64,000 nt of DNA, from contig CM017568.1 in NCBI GenBank assembly GCA_007844125.1, positions 11,665,854-11,729,853 of the forward strand, read 5' to 3'. Shown here piece by piece: positions 12,701 to 21,860 of this stretch (positions are counted from its first letter, which is position 1; each line of letters begins with the position of its first letter). Source of the stretch: Sinonovacula constricta (Eukaryota > Mollusca > Bivalvia > Cardiida > Solecurtidae). Made by a program: the position numbers and the translations under genes. The notes beneath the pieces were generated by a model that was not told the DNA's origin, ran no database searches, and worked only from the letters and a program-made list of their open reading frames with translations.

Positions 12701-15700
12701 GGACTAGAGTGAAATCCAGGCTGCAGGAATTAAAGTTTAGAATTATTTATCCGTAAAATATTATAACACTCAACTCCAACTCTCAGTTCTCACAAAACTA
12801 ACATATTCTGACACCATCTTTTGTTATCGGCTTTTATGCATAGAACGACAATGTCGTGTTGTAACTAATGTTTTTAGTTCCAATAACATCACAAATACAT
12901 AAGAGAACTAATTTTGGATTATCAATGGAAGCTGGTATTAAAGATGCAATCTGAGCGTGAGTACATGTAACTTGTAGCTGACTCTACCCAGTGAGGCATC
13001 TACCTTGTATGTATACTACACACAACATGCAGTATCAAATAGACTGGCTACAATAACATAGACATAACATGACAACATGGTTTCATTTCATTTGTACTTC
13101 CAGTAAGACACAATAAATGAAATTGAATATTGGATAGCTGTGTGTATAAGTATCTTTTTTTTCAGATAAGAAGTATATGTATACTTTGTAAATATTAATG
13201 GTTCATCAATGTTGGCAAACACTTGGGAAGGAAGGAAAGAAAGTAATATATAATACGTGTGCCTGTGAAGAAATAGTTTTGCTAAAGACCATTGAGATTA
13301 TTGAATATGTAATACGATAATTGATATTTACTTTAATTTTGTTGCAATCACATTGTAAAATTGTATACCATGAAAATAACGTACGCAACACAGTTTGTCT
13401 AAAGCGCAAGGGTCTTTTGTAAGAATCTCATATTTTATCAAACAACAGACGCATTACCGTATTTATCTGATGTTGTGTAAAGACACAGTGAATGGATTGT
13501 TATTGTGCATTTCTTTCTTTGTCAGTCAAAAACACTAACTAAAAGAATTATGAACATAGTTACATATGATATAAGTTTTGGAGTTGTAGTTGACCTCAGT
13601 CTTGAACTGTGCAGAGGTTCATATTTCAGAAAATTGTGAAAGCATCGTCGCTTTGCAAATGGATACCTCGTACCACTGATGGTTTAAATGGTTATATGAA
13701 TGAACTAGTACTTTTATTTTTCAATTCGAAAAATTAACAGTTATTCCAGAATGATTTCACAGAAATCGTTTGTGTCCCAATTGTATTAAGCTTTTCTAGC
13801 ATTCGTTAATTGTATTATATTTTTTACGCTAATATGAATTTCAAAAAAGTTGAACATTCTCTTGTGCAGCAGACATCGAAGTCGGTTGGACGACTGGGTG
13901 TCGTTTCAGGAAAAGTTCCAAAAGCTATATGTATGCATGTTACGGTTCAAGCGATATCTGCCATACATGTTGGTTTTCAATATTTAATAATCTAAACAGT
14001 AATTAGAAGTGTTTTAAACAACAAATAGCATAGAGCACATTAAAATGTAAATCGTATATTTCTATTTATTTTTTGCAGCGAAAAAACACGTTTATTAAAA
14101 GAAAATGAGCGACTTCAACGTGAAAATGACGACTTGCTTGTCAGGTATGAGCCATTTTATTTACTAAATTCCAATAATTAAGATACTCTTATGTAAATAT
14201 AGTACAGTTTTGCTTCTCTTGCATGCTATTTGATTACGATACAATCGTACGGCTTTCGGTGAATAGACGGCACTCTTTTTAACAGTGTGTTGCTTTTGAG
14301 GCAGCATAATCGAATCATTATTAATTTGATAAACAGATTTTCTAGAATACTTAATTCGACGGATATAAATCCCTGCATACATACTTTTTGTTTTAAAGTT
14401 TTATGTAAGGTTTGGGTGTATAACAAGAATGTTTTTTTCTGATTAATAGCCGTACACAAGAATAGCTTGAAAAATAATATCAACAAACGGACTTCGAACC
14501 CGAATAGACAGAGCGCGAAACCGTGACCACTAAACTTAAAAACAATAACACGGAAATCAATGCATATAGATCGATGCACGTAACAGCTACTATAGCCCTC
14601 ATGCTGCGAAAAAGGATACGTGAATAATATAAATTCCCTCTTACTTCCTGTACTTGCCGACAGACTTAATTGTATTCTAAGTCACGTGACTCAAAATGAC
14701 GTCACGTTTAACGTCATACAGGTATTTGAAGTTTAAATCCGGCCACACAATAACCTTTTGAAATATTATCAGAGTAAGTTTATTTTGAAAACAACGTGTA
14801 TATTTTATATAGTCGATGTTTTGTTTAGATGCAAATAAACGGAGAGTTTTTGCAAAATCACTGACATCTCGCGTTCTGCGGTTTTGCAAAAGCAACCTGC
14901 TGATTTGTTGTCAATGCGCAATCTCCACTTCGAAGTATCACGTATCTTTCAAATCACAGTAACGGCTGCCACCAAACAGGAACATCGTAAATGCATTTAA
15001 TGAACAAGATTTGAAGGATATTATCACAATCTGATATAGTTTCTTAAATATAGTATATCATTGCACATTAATTTTAACGGAAAAGTCTGAGGAATGTATA
15101 TATTAAAAAGTATTTTACTACGTTTAAATCCTATTAAGCCATTTAACATGGACACCGTTTTCGATGTACACAAACATGTTCACCACTATGGTCACGTGAT
15201 TTTCAAGACGGCAGTTGTAACTGGAACACAGCGAAATGTAGCCGGTGTGAGGACTGAGATCAATGCGATGGAATAATTTTTCAAAAAATTCGTTTCCTAT
15301 TATGCATTGAACGATTTATTGGTAGCATAAAATCATGAAATAATTTGAGTAAATTCATTGACTTGCCATTCTTGTACTTAGCTGCCGTCCTTTGTCAAAA
15401 TAATTAATTAAGACGAAGCAAAATATTTTTTTTTAAATTCGTGTTAAGAACTATCAGTGTCCACAGATGTGTTACTTTTACAATTGATATAGAAAGCTTT
15501 ATTTTCACATTTTGTTATATAAGATTTTTTTTCTAAACTAATAGCTTTTTATATGCAACAGCGTTATTCTCAGATTTTTTTTGGGAAATCACATGAAAGT
15601 GAAATGTTGCAAAACATTTATATAGGAAATAAGAAGTTTTCAATCTCTGTTCTACGCCTTTGATATTATCATGCATGGTCGTTAGATTTGTGCACAGTTA

Positions 15701-18700
15701 CATGTGTGTCTGAGAGTAAAATGTTCAATATTCATTGAAGTCTGGTTCTAAAGTGTAGGATTAACTCGCAATTTCCGAGCCCAGTGAAATTCACTCCTTT
15801 TATTGATATTATTTGTGCGGTAGTTGTGAAGGTAAATAGCGAACCGTGTTAAACGCAATTTGTATTGGTAACATGAACAGATAGACGTATAAACATTGCC
15901 TTTGTCCTTGTTTTAGGTTAAGTCAAATAGTCTCTGCGAAAATGACCGACAACAACCCCGATGTTGTAAATCTGGGCGACACAAACCGACCTGACAAATT
16001 ACGCGACAAATATTCAGAACTCTACGACAATGAATGGACGGATGCATACGGCGATCTTGAAGAAGATGGCGTGAGTACAGAAAAGGCAATCGACGATCTT
16101 CTCAACATACTTATGGTAAATCTATTGGTTGAAGTTAAACAAGTTAAGGATGTTAATAAATGTTAGTAAAAATTAAAAAAAAATCCACAGCGTATTATAT
16201 AATTTATAAAGAGCTGTACTGATTAAAATTAGCATTTGGTATGTTCTTTTACAAATACCTGAAAGGTATAGAGGTGATACACATTGTATTCATCATGGAT
16301 TTGGCACGCTTTATCTAAACGTATAAGTGAATATGTTTTTGGCATTTTACAAAAGTGTGAAGTTTTAGGCACAAGATCATGATAACCAGTGGTAAGAATG
16401 GTGATTTAGAGTAGTTATTACATAAAAGACTACATTCATCATGATTTTATTTTACGTAATTATCGTCACCTCTAGCAAAGAACATGTTTTTATTGATGTC
16501 AATACGTCGATGATTTTATTTTAGACTTCGTACAAGGTTAGTCAGGACAAGGCCAAATTTCAACTCGATTCTCTTTCTTGTTTTGGTGGGGTAAGTGTTG
16601 TTTTTGTACTTGGCATGTATTAAGTAAAGATCTCAAGATGAAAATGTTGTTTGCAAGATACTAGGAATTTGGCGCAAGGCAATCCGTAAGAGGCGTACAC
16701 AATGTAACCCACATCATGAATATACAATTGTGTTCTTTCTCGACAACAAACTAGTATTTTGCCAATGAAATACTCAAAGTCTATGTGCATGAACCATGTA
16801 TACGTGTTTCCATTTGTCAACATTTGCTTTCGTATATACATCAGACCATAGTCGGTATGTAATTTTGTTTCAAATAATCAAACCCGCATTCAATGTGTAT
16901 CTTATTATACATTTGTAGGGCATATTAAGAGGTGCTTAATATAAATAGCTTTAAGTAAAAAAATGTTAATAATTATCATGATTTGTACTATGAACACATC
17001 GAAATTAAATTCGTAATACATTTTCTTGAAAGTAGATAAATAACAAATATAACATTTATCAAACGATCGCTTTTGTAAATGTCCCTTCAAGAATTTTGTT
17101 AGGTTTTATACTTGTACAATGTTGTTTATAAAAGGATTACTAAACCCATTTTATCGACTTATTCTAACTTTAAGCAGTCTTGAGCATATACGCGGTTTTA
17201 TGTTATGCAGACACTGTTAAATATGCGTCCAAAATTGATTGTGTTTGATATACGTAACAACGCCACTGGTATTAGAAAAGATGAAGAAATATCTCAGACA
17301 TTTAAGACTCACCGTCTTACATCAGACCAGAATAAAAGGAATTATGTTCAGTTCCACCACGGGATACCACGTGTTTTCACTTTGCTTGACTTTGATCTTC
17401 GACCAAAAATTAATGAGACATCTTTTTTTTCCAGATGGAAAAACTACCAGTTGAAATAGCAAAAGGACTAAAGGAGAATCGAAAGTTGGACTTTAATTAT
17501 ATGAAACAAGTGCCTGAAGTAGAGAAGGTATTTTTGTGTTTAGGGTTGTCTTTTCTTAATTTGATTGTTAGACAGTTTTTAAGAGGATTCATTTATTGTT
17601 TTATCCCAAAAGGACTTTTGGGGAGTTATTTAATCTGTCTAAGTTTGTTGATAGTTATTTTACAAGAAGTGTTACATATGTATGAAATGCAAGGCGTCAA
17701 TAAGAGCATGCGCTTTGAGAAAGGTAATTAATGGCAATATTGTAATTTTTTTTTATATTGGCTTTAACTAATCTAAATGTTTTGTAATTTCCAGATATCT
17801 TGAAACAATCAGAATGCACGACAATTTTAACTGAAAAAAACAACAACACACAAAGACATTTTAACAATACACATTCTTTTCATGCTTTTAAACATGATGT
17901 TTTGCTTGTGCCTATTGTATTAGAACTCCTGCACAAAAGAGCGATAACAAATAGTCATATAGTAACGTCTTCATGAGGCTAGTATGCGCTTGTAAAGTTC
18001 TTAAGTATGGAATAAAGAAATATGAAGTCCTGAGAACTGCAACATAAGCTTAAATTTGAAAAGGCACATGATAAATGTATTCACGTGCAAGCCAAAATGT
18101 GTAAATGTAAGAACAAATCTGTAATGAGTCATTAAACAAAAAGAGCAAACCCAACAGTTACGGGACCGAATGGGGACGTTCCAATTTATTAATAACGGTC
18201 TTTACCAGCAAGTTTAACTAGGTGGCTTGCAAACAAAGTGCGGGTTTCTATGAAGACATTATTAAGGCAAAGGTGTTGCTACAGTGTGAACAGTTTCGAG
18301 TAAATTAGAAAGTGCTATTATTCAACTATATCTTCAAAATGCAAATGCGCTAATGACTTAAATATCACACTACTCTGTTAAAGATAGTGTCTTAAACATT
18401 ATCGCAAAACGAAATCAAGCAGAAATAAGCTACTGTTCCTCAAACATTTTGCAGAGAATTGTTCATTGATGTTCTGGATTGTGTCTTATTTCCCATTTTA
18501 AATTATTCTCTGTGTATACGCATAGAACTCGGCTATCTTTATAATAATCAACAAACCTAGGCTTCTCGCCACTAGGAACCTTACGCTTATATAAAGTAGT
18601 CCCTGTGTTTAATAACGTATTTACTGTGTTGCTATCAGCATTTTTATACATATTAACTTTAATATGTATATACTACAGTATACAGACCCAGTACTGTATT

Positions 18701-19829
18701 TATAAACATCTTTAATTGTTCAATTTATATTTTCTCGAGTATTCATATACTTAAAACATACTCATGGCATGGCAGAGTATTTGTATTCACTCTATTTTAT
18801 ATATACTATTAAGAAGCTTTACATGTATGAATGGGTTTAATTAAAGTTGTACGTAGCATTAACATTGTTTTTATGGTGGTGCGGTATAGATAAGTTAACG
18901 TGATATTCATATTGTTTAATAACTAATCAATTAATATTAATAATGTAATAAATGTTATATTCATGAATATATACTTAAACGTTTGGCAGCTTGATTGAGA
19001 AACCAGATATCCGCACATAAAGACATGACCTACTAGCAAATAAGTAAATATTGAGGGTTTTCAGTATTTCTTATACACTCTGTACATCACATCTTAAATC
19101 TACCCAAATGAAGCAATATTATAGGAAATAGTTATTTTTGCCTTATCAAGTTCCTACTTGTACCATAATGTATTAACGTACATTTGTAAAGTTACATGCA
19201 TATTCCGTCACTTGGAGCTGTTTAAAACCACACACGTCATCAAAAGCTGAGAACCGAAAAAGAAGGAAAGATCGTGACCAAGTGGTTAGAGTTTTCGAAC
19301 TTTAACTCTGTAATATCCGCGTGGGTTCGAGTCCGGGCAAAGGCTACAATTTTGAAACTTAGGAATTGTTCCAGTTTACTTCCAGTGCATCGGTACTTCT
19401 TTTAAAGAAATTACTGGTGTCTTTCACCCCTACAACTATCTTGACGTACCAAAGGTGAACATCATAGTGCTAATGCTATTTGTCTTAAAATGAAAACGTA
19501 TTGAGCCTTCAGTTTCTACATTTTTTTCTTAACTCTAGATGGTGATCAAACAACTTGACTTCAAGGGCGACATAAAGAAGTCACTCGCTAAATATCTACA
19601 CGAATGCGTGTCTCTGACATGGCTTATGGCCATACAGGACCCTCCGATGGTTCTAGACGACCCGAGCCAAGTGGATGGGAAGCCATTCAACAAGAAGATC
19701 TACAGAGAATATATGACAGCCGGGGCCCAGGTCAAATTCGTTGTTTGGCCTGCAATGTTTATGAACGAAGGAGGCAGCCTCGCCAAGAAAGGCGTAGCGG
19801 AGTGTTATGATTCCAAAGGAATCAGTTAG
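5845..19829 (+). CDS. MIEAP-like (mitochondria-eating protein family) gene, spliced
   Basis: The exon model is 5845-6017, 10526-10591, 14079-14144, 15917-16115, 16525-16590, 17435-17527 and 19539-19829. All introns begin GT and end AG. Phases agree throughout: 2, 2, 2, then 0, 0, 0. Order of parts: Cys-rich N-terminus, short coiled coil, a domain with [11 protein letters not shown], and a C-terminus with [12 protein letters not shown] and VVWPAMF..EGG. The last two are hallmarks of the SPATA18/MIEAP C-terminal domain, whose vertebrate member acts in mitochondrial quality control at or in mitochondria. The predicted protein (about 290 residues) is shorter than the vertebrate one, so upstream exons may be missing or this is a short molluscan paralogue. 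The family call is strong for the 3' half. That the 5' exons join this transcript is inferred from phase and order. An extra exon at 17667-17723 is possible. SPATA18 is the vertebrate homologue; orthology is not established. Confidence 0.75.
6647..6795. repeat. Compound trinucleotide microsatellite (TTG/GAT/AAT)
   Basis: Runs of TTG, then GAT/ATG, then AAT/ATA units follow one another. Both strands give low-complexity open frames (poly-Ile, poly-Tyr), which are not genes. Block 2 has a pure ATT tract at 29778-29825 in the corresponding region. Confidence 0.9.
6879..7153. repeat. Minisatellite: five 55-bp tandem units
   Basis: Units start at 6879, 6934, 6989, 7044 and 7099, each exactly 55 bp, each beginning CTTTCACGCA (TTTTCACGCA in the fourth) and ending AGTGGAAA. 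Differences between units are only a few bases, so expansion is recent. It lies in the first long intron of the MIEAP-like gene, directly after the microsatellite. I saw no such array at the matching place in block 2. Confidence 0.95.
8315..8596 (-). pseudogene. Gypsy protease-region fragment
   Basis: A 93-residue frame contains [17 protein letters not shown], then a basic stretch, then EFHIVDI. This layout (substrate loop, a conserved small-residue turn, VDI-type strand) fits the retropepsin domain of Ty3/Gypsy polyproteins downstream of the zinc knuckles. The catalytic Asp-Ser/Thr-Gly triad is not inside this frame. Inactive remnant. Confidence 0.55.
8675..8953 (-). pseudogene. Gypsy gag-pol zinc-knuckle fragment
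   Basis: The frame contains [14 protein letters not shown] and then [14 protein letters not shown]. The second is a textbook C-X2-C-X4-H-X4-C knuckle; the first is a variant. Paired knuckles just before a protease-like region are typical of Gypsy polyproteins of the K02A2.6-like group. The frame is short and its flanks are broken. Confidence 0.7.
9611..10591 (+). repeat. Tandem-duplicated intron segment with coiled-coil exon, copy A
   Basis: This segment and 12721-14144 match along their length, for example ATTATTTATCCGTAAAATAT, GAATTATGAACATAGTTACAT and GTCTTGAACTGTGCAGAGGT, each ending in a 66-bp coiled-coil exon. With the preceding Gypsy remnants, the repeated unit is about 2.9 to 3.6 kb. 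A third, more diverged version without the Gypsy part is in block 2 (about 30890-31706). Confidence 0.85.
10526..10591 (+). CDS. Coiled-coil exon, copy A (MIEAP-like gene)
   Basis: The acceptor TTTTTGCAG precedes 66 bases that enter and leave in phase 2, so the exon can be included or skipped without a frameshift. It encodes about 22 residues containing ENASLLQD and SESDDLRTR, heptad-like and charged. The donor is GTTTGA, weaker than the GTATGA of copy B, and it abuts the second Gypsy remnant. It may be a dispensable or non-functional duplicate. Confidence 0.5.
10592..12720 (-). mobile_element. Gypsy-like retrotransposon remnant 2 (deleted, frameshifted)
   Basis: On the minus strand the order is gag-like (12700-12200), a short knuckle-region trace (about 12160-11990), RNase H-like sequence (about 11950-11600), integrase (about 11350-10800) and the integrase tail (10800-10600) whose end matches remnant 1. 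Protease and most of the reverse transcriptase are absent, a different deletion from remnant 1. Stops and frameshifts are frequent and no LTR is visible. Confidence 0.7.
12721..14144 (+). repeat. Tandem-duplicated intron segment with coiled-coil exon, copy B
   Basis: Partner of 9611-10591. It keeps the same order of landmarks and ends in the better-preserved coiled-coil exon. It has extra sequence around 12780-13200 that copy A lacks. Confidence 0.85.
14079..14144 (+). CDS. Coiled-coil exon, copy B (MIEAP-like gene)
   Basis: The acceptor TTTTTTGCAG and donor GTATGA flank 66 bases in phase 2 to 2. The piece [17 protein letters not shown] is a clean amphipathic heptad pattern. The final AG joins to the first G of exon 15917 to make an Arg codon, which supports direct splicing. 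Vertebrate MIEAP also has a coiled coil upstream of its C-terminal domain. Confidence 0.7.
14681..14704. promoter_or_regulatory. GTCACGTGAC palindrome beside a TGACGTCA palindrome
   Basis: GTCACGTGAC at 14681-14690 is a perfect match to the CLEAR/E-box type site of the TFEB family. TGACGTCA at 14697-14704 is a perfect CRE. The E-box core TCACGTGA is kept in block 2 at 32288, but the CRE is not. They lie about 1.2 kb upstream of exon 15917, so an internal promoter or intronic enhancer is possible. Binding is inferred only from the motifs. Confidence 0.35.
15917..16115 (+). CDS. MIEAP-domain exon 1 of 4
   Basis: A 199-bp exon between TTGTTTTAG and GTAAAT, phase 2 in, phase 0 out. It encodes a linker and then the conserved block [19 protein letters not shown] followed by [10 protein letters not shown]. 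The [11 protein letters not shown] motif is the clearest family signature in the window. An ATG at 15942 lies inside the exon and could start a short isoform. The decayed copy at 33432-33630 has the identical length. Confidence 0.85.
16525..16590 (+). CDS. MIEAP-domain exon 2 of 4
   Basis: A 66-bp, phase 0 to 0 exon with acceptor TTTTATTTTAG and donor GTAAGT. It encodes [19 protein letters not shown] then FGG. The block 2 copy (34206-34271) is also 66 bp, with the same donor but an in-frame TAA. Confidence 0.7.
17435..17527 (+). CDS. MIEAP-domain exon 3 of 4
   Basis: A 93-bp, phase 0 to 0 exon after TTTTTTTTCCAG. It encodes a basic helix-like stretch containing [13 protein letters not shown] and VPEVEK. 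The block 2 copy (35168-35260) is the same length and still fully open, with KELKESRKVES and HEVEK, so this part is under similar constraint or the copy is young. Confidence 0.75.
17667..17723 (+). CDS. Possible extra exon of the MIEAP-like gene
   Basis: An AG acceptor after TTATTTTACAAG and a GTAATT donor enclose 57 bases that would fit phase 0 to 0 and encode [21 protein letters not shown] sequence. The matching stretch in block 2 keeps CMK.K but then stops. Intron sequence is also similar between blocks, so conservation alone does not prove an exon. Confidence 0.2.
19257..19470 (+). mobile_element. tRNA-derived SINE
   Basis: The head has an A-box-like GACCAAGTGGTTAGAG and a perfect B box GGTTCGAGTCC at 19324-19334. 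An unrelated tail runs up to just before the last MIEAP exon. The cloverleaf is poor, so this is an RNA polymerase III-type SINE and not a working tRNA gene. It is inserted 70-280 bp upstream of the terminal exon. Confidence 0.7.
19539..19829 (+). CDS. MIEAP-domain terminal exon
   Basis: A 291-bp exon after CTTAACTCTAG, phase 0, ending in TAG. It encodes 96 residues: [18 protein letters not shown] near the start, then a basic acidic linker, then [10 protein letters not shown] and [13 protein letters not shown]. The QDPPM and VVWPA...EGG..KGVA blocks are conserved across the MIEAP family. No canonical AATAAA lies close after the stop; the first I see is about 20589. This exon is absent from block 2. 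Confidence 0.85.
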   Translation: MVIKQLDFKGDIKKSLAKYLHECVSLTWLMAIQDPPMVLDDPSQVDGKPFNKKIYREYMTAGAQVKFVVWPAMFMNEGGSLAKKGVAECYDSKGIS

Positions 19830-20291
19830 ATAACAAGGCTACGGTGTATGACACATTTTGACTAGTTACATAGATGTAATGTAAACGCTATATTTAATAA
19901 TTAATGCAAGTGTTTAATAGGAACACGTTAGATGGCTTGTACCAGAATATCTATGATGGGTACTACGCTTATAACGGGACATTGGTGGTGAAGACATTGC
20001 AATTCAATATACCTTTGTAATACATAATTCCCTTTTTTATGTATTTTGTACATAGCTTTATGTCGAATTCCGTATAAAAAGCAGCCACAAACATAACAAG
20101 TTATCTTTATTTCATTTTCTCATTGTTCAGTTCATTATTCTTATCCCAACTTTTCATGTACATTCGGCTAAAACATAATACCATCATAAAATAATGTTTC
20201 ATAAAATCACTATGTTGGTAGGGTAAATACAGAATATTAAAGTTTACAAGTTCATTTGTATTATTCGCGTTTAACGGTTGTTTCGTTTTGT

Positions 20292-20440
20292 TTATTTTTA
20301 GAAGTTATCGACGTCCAGCTATTTAGGTAGATAAGACTCCAGACCAATATCTGGGTAGTCCTTCGCCCCGACCGGGATTCAAACTCACTAGGTGAGAGGC
20401 CGGTGAGAATGAAGAGTCTATCCCTGAAGCAAGTGCCTTA
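20292..20440 (-). mobile_element. tRNA-related SINE fragment
   Basis: Contains CGACGTCCAGCTATTTAGG and a reverse-strand B-box-like segment (CGACCGGGATTCAAACTC read on plus). The CGACGTCCAGCTA start is shared with 25575, so both belong to one family. Confidence 0.45.
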
Positions 20441-20819
20441 TATTAATATTTTATCTGCTGCGTGTTACCCTTAACCATCATACGTGCCCTGAATTTATTA
20501 ACACTTACTATTTAGATGTGTACTATAATTATAGAATCATACTAAAAGTAATGGTTCTAAATTTTATTGATGTTAATTTCGTATGAAAATAAACTATTTG
20601 TTGTTGGATATTACATGCATATTTTTTAATTTTTCTACCCGCTAGAAGACTCTACGATAAGTGAAGGTTTGCATTTCTAAAACATGCAATCTATTGTCAT
20701 CGGTAAAAATAAGTTTATTATTTGTAACATATTTTATTTATATATTGGTATGCGTGTATTTCTATACCCTCCTTAATGATGGCCTATTTGACTGTTCTAT
20801 GCATGCTTTCTAATTACCG

Positions 20820-21130
20820 GATTTAGTAGTGTAATCGGTACAGTGTCGGCTCCAGGTACGGGAGGCCCCGGGCTCGATCCCGGGCCGCGACATACCAAAG
20901 TTTGTAAAAATGGTAGCGGTATAGCTCCTTTGCTAACGCTCGAGTAAAATATAAAGATAGATCCACGACTGGTTGGCCCGGTGTCAGTATAATGACTAGG
21001 TTTGGTATCATGCCAGGTGTTCACGGCATGCTATGCACAGTGAAGGCAGCACTGTATCTGCTTCAAGTGAACACCGTCTCCAGATAACGGAAATACTCTT
21101 AGTGGGACGAAAACCCCAATAAACACACTT
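20820..21130 (+). mobile_element. tRNA-derived SINE with long conserved tail
   Basis: The A-box-like TAGTGTAATCGGTA and B box GGCTCGATCCC (20871-20881) form the head. The body includes GGTGTCAGTATAATGACTAG, CGGCATG and AGTGAAGGCAGCACTGTAT, a core I associate with SINEs widespread in bivalves (recognition from memory). It ends near ACGAAAACCCCAATAAAC. Confidence 0.7.
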
Positions 21131-21289
21131 TATAATTACTTTAAAATGATCTTAGTAACTGGAGGGAGTTAAACTATGAACTGGAGCTATGCTGGAAAAT
21201 ATGATTTATATATACGTTTTATCCGGTAGTTGCATGTCATTGATTAATTTTATGATTACACATAACATTTGTCATAAAATGTGTCTGAT

Positions 21290-21860
21290 CCTGTAAAAAC
21301 ATTTTGATATCAACAATTGACGTGCTAAATACCTGTAAAAAGTAAAAAAGATGTCATCCTATATTTGAACAATTAAAAGTGCAATTTAAAAACTAAAAAC
21401 ACACACACACCTTTATCTGACAAGTAAACTGTAAAAATGTCAGATAATTCACCTACATTTGAAGTTTAAAGAACAGCTAAATATGTCAAATAATTTGCGT
21501 ATAATTGAAGCTAAAATTACGGTGTAAAAGTCAAACAAGGAGCATATTTTATCGAGTAAAATCTGTAATAAAATGTCCACTAACAACCTCTATTTTAAGC
21601 ATAAAGTTCTATGTAAAAAGTAATCAACAATTCACCTAAATTTGAAAGTTATTGTACCATGTAAAAACGTTCAAATAATTCACCTATATTTGTGAAGAAT
21701 ATATTGTAAAAACGACATATAAATGATAAAAAAATAAACTGAAAGTGCCGTGTAAAAACGTCAAAAAAGTGAGCTGTATTTGAAGAAAAAATTTCTAAAG
21801 TATAGTTTAAAAACGCAAAATGATTTACCTTACTTTTAAGTGTAAGGTTTGAATATCATA
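21290..21860. repeat. Degenerate AT-rich tandem repeat, units about 55-65 bp
   Basis: A motif of the form TGTAAAAACGTCAAATAATTC followed one to two dozen bases later by ACCTATATTTGAAG recurs about eight times with drift (for example near 21432, 21480, 21520, 21615, 21660, 21708, 21748). It lies at the right edge of duplication block 1. Confidence 0.6.

Larger units (their letters stand above)
5187..21260 (+). repeat. Segmental duplication, block 1 (functional gene copy)
   Basis: This block is colinear with 26090-36430. Anchors found by eye, block 1 then block 2: CACTGTTACTTTTTGTATGCA at 5213 and 26111 (written here one base over in places); the exon donor with GTAAGTG and TAGAACG at 6018 and 29164; CCTGATTGG at about 7397 and 30290; the coiled-coil exon at 14079 and 31641; TCACGTGA at 14682 and 32288; the 199-bp exon at 15917 and 33432; the 66-bp exon at 16525 and 34206; the 93-bp exon at 17435 and 35168; ACGTTTTATCCGGTA at 21213 and 36366. 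Block 1 is longer because of Gypsy remnants, a tandem duplication and SINEs. Confidence 0.85.

Noticed and set aside
17205..17459. Plus-strand 84-residue frame overlapping exon 17435
   Set aside because: Mostly intron, different frame from the supported exon, no domain and no counterpart in block 2.
19271..19343. Possible genuine tRNA gene
   Set aside because: The A and B boxes are good but the cloverleaf stems do not pair well and a SINE tail follows.
21366..21860. Possible CRISPR-like regular array
   Set aside because: Units are degenerate and vary in spacing, there are no exact repeats, and the context is an animal genome.
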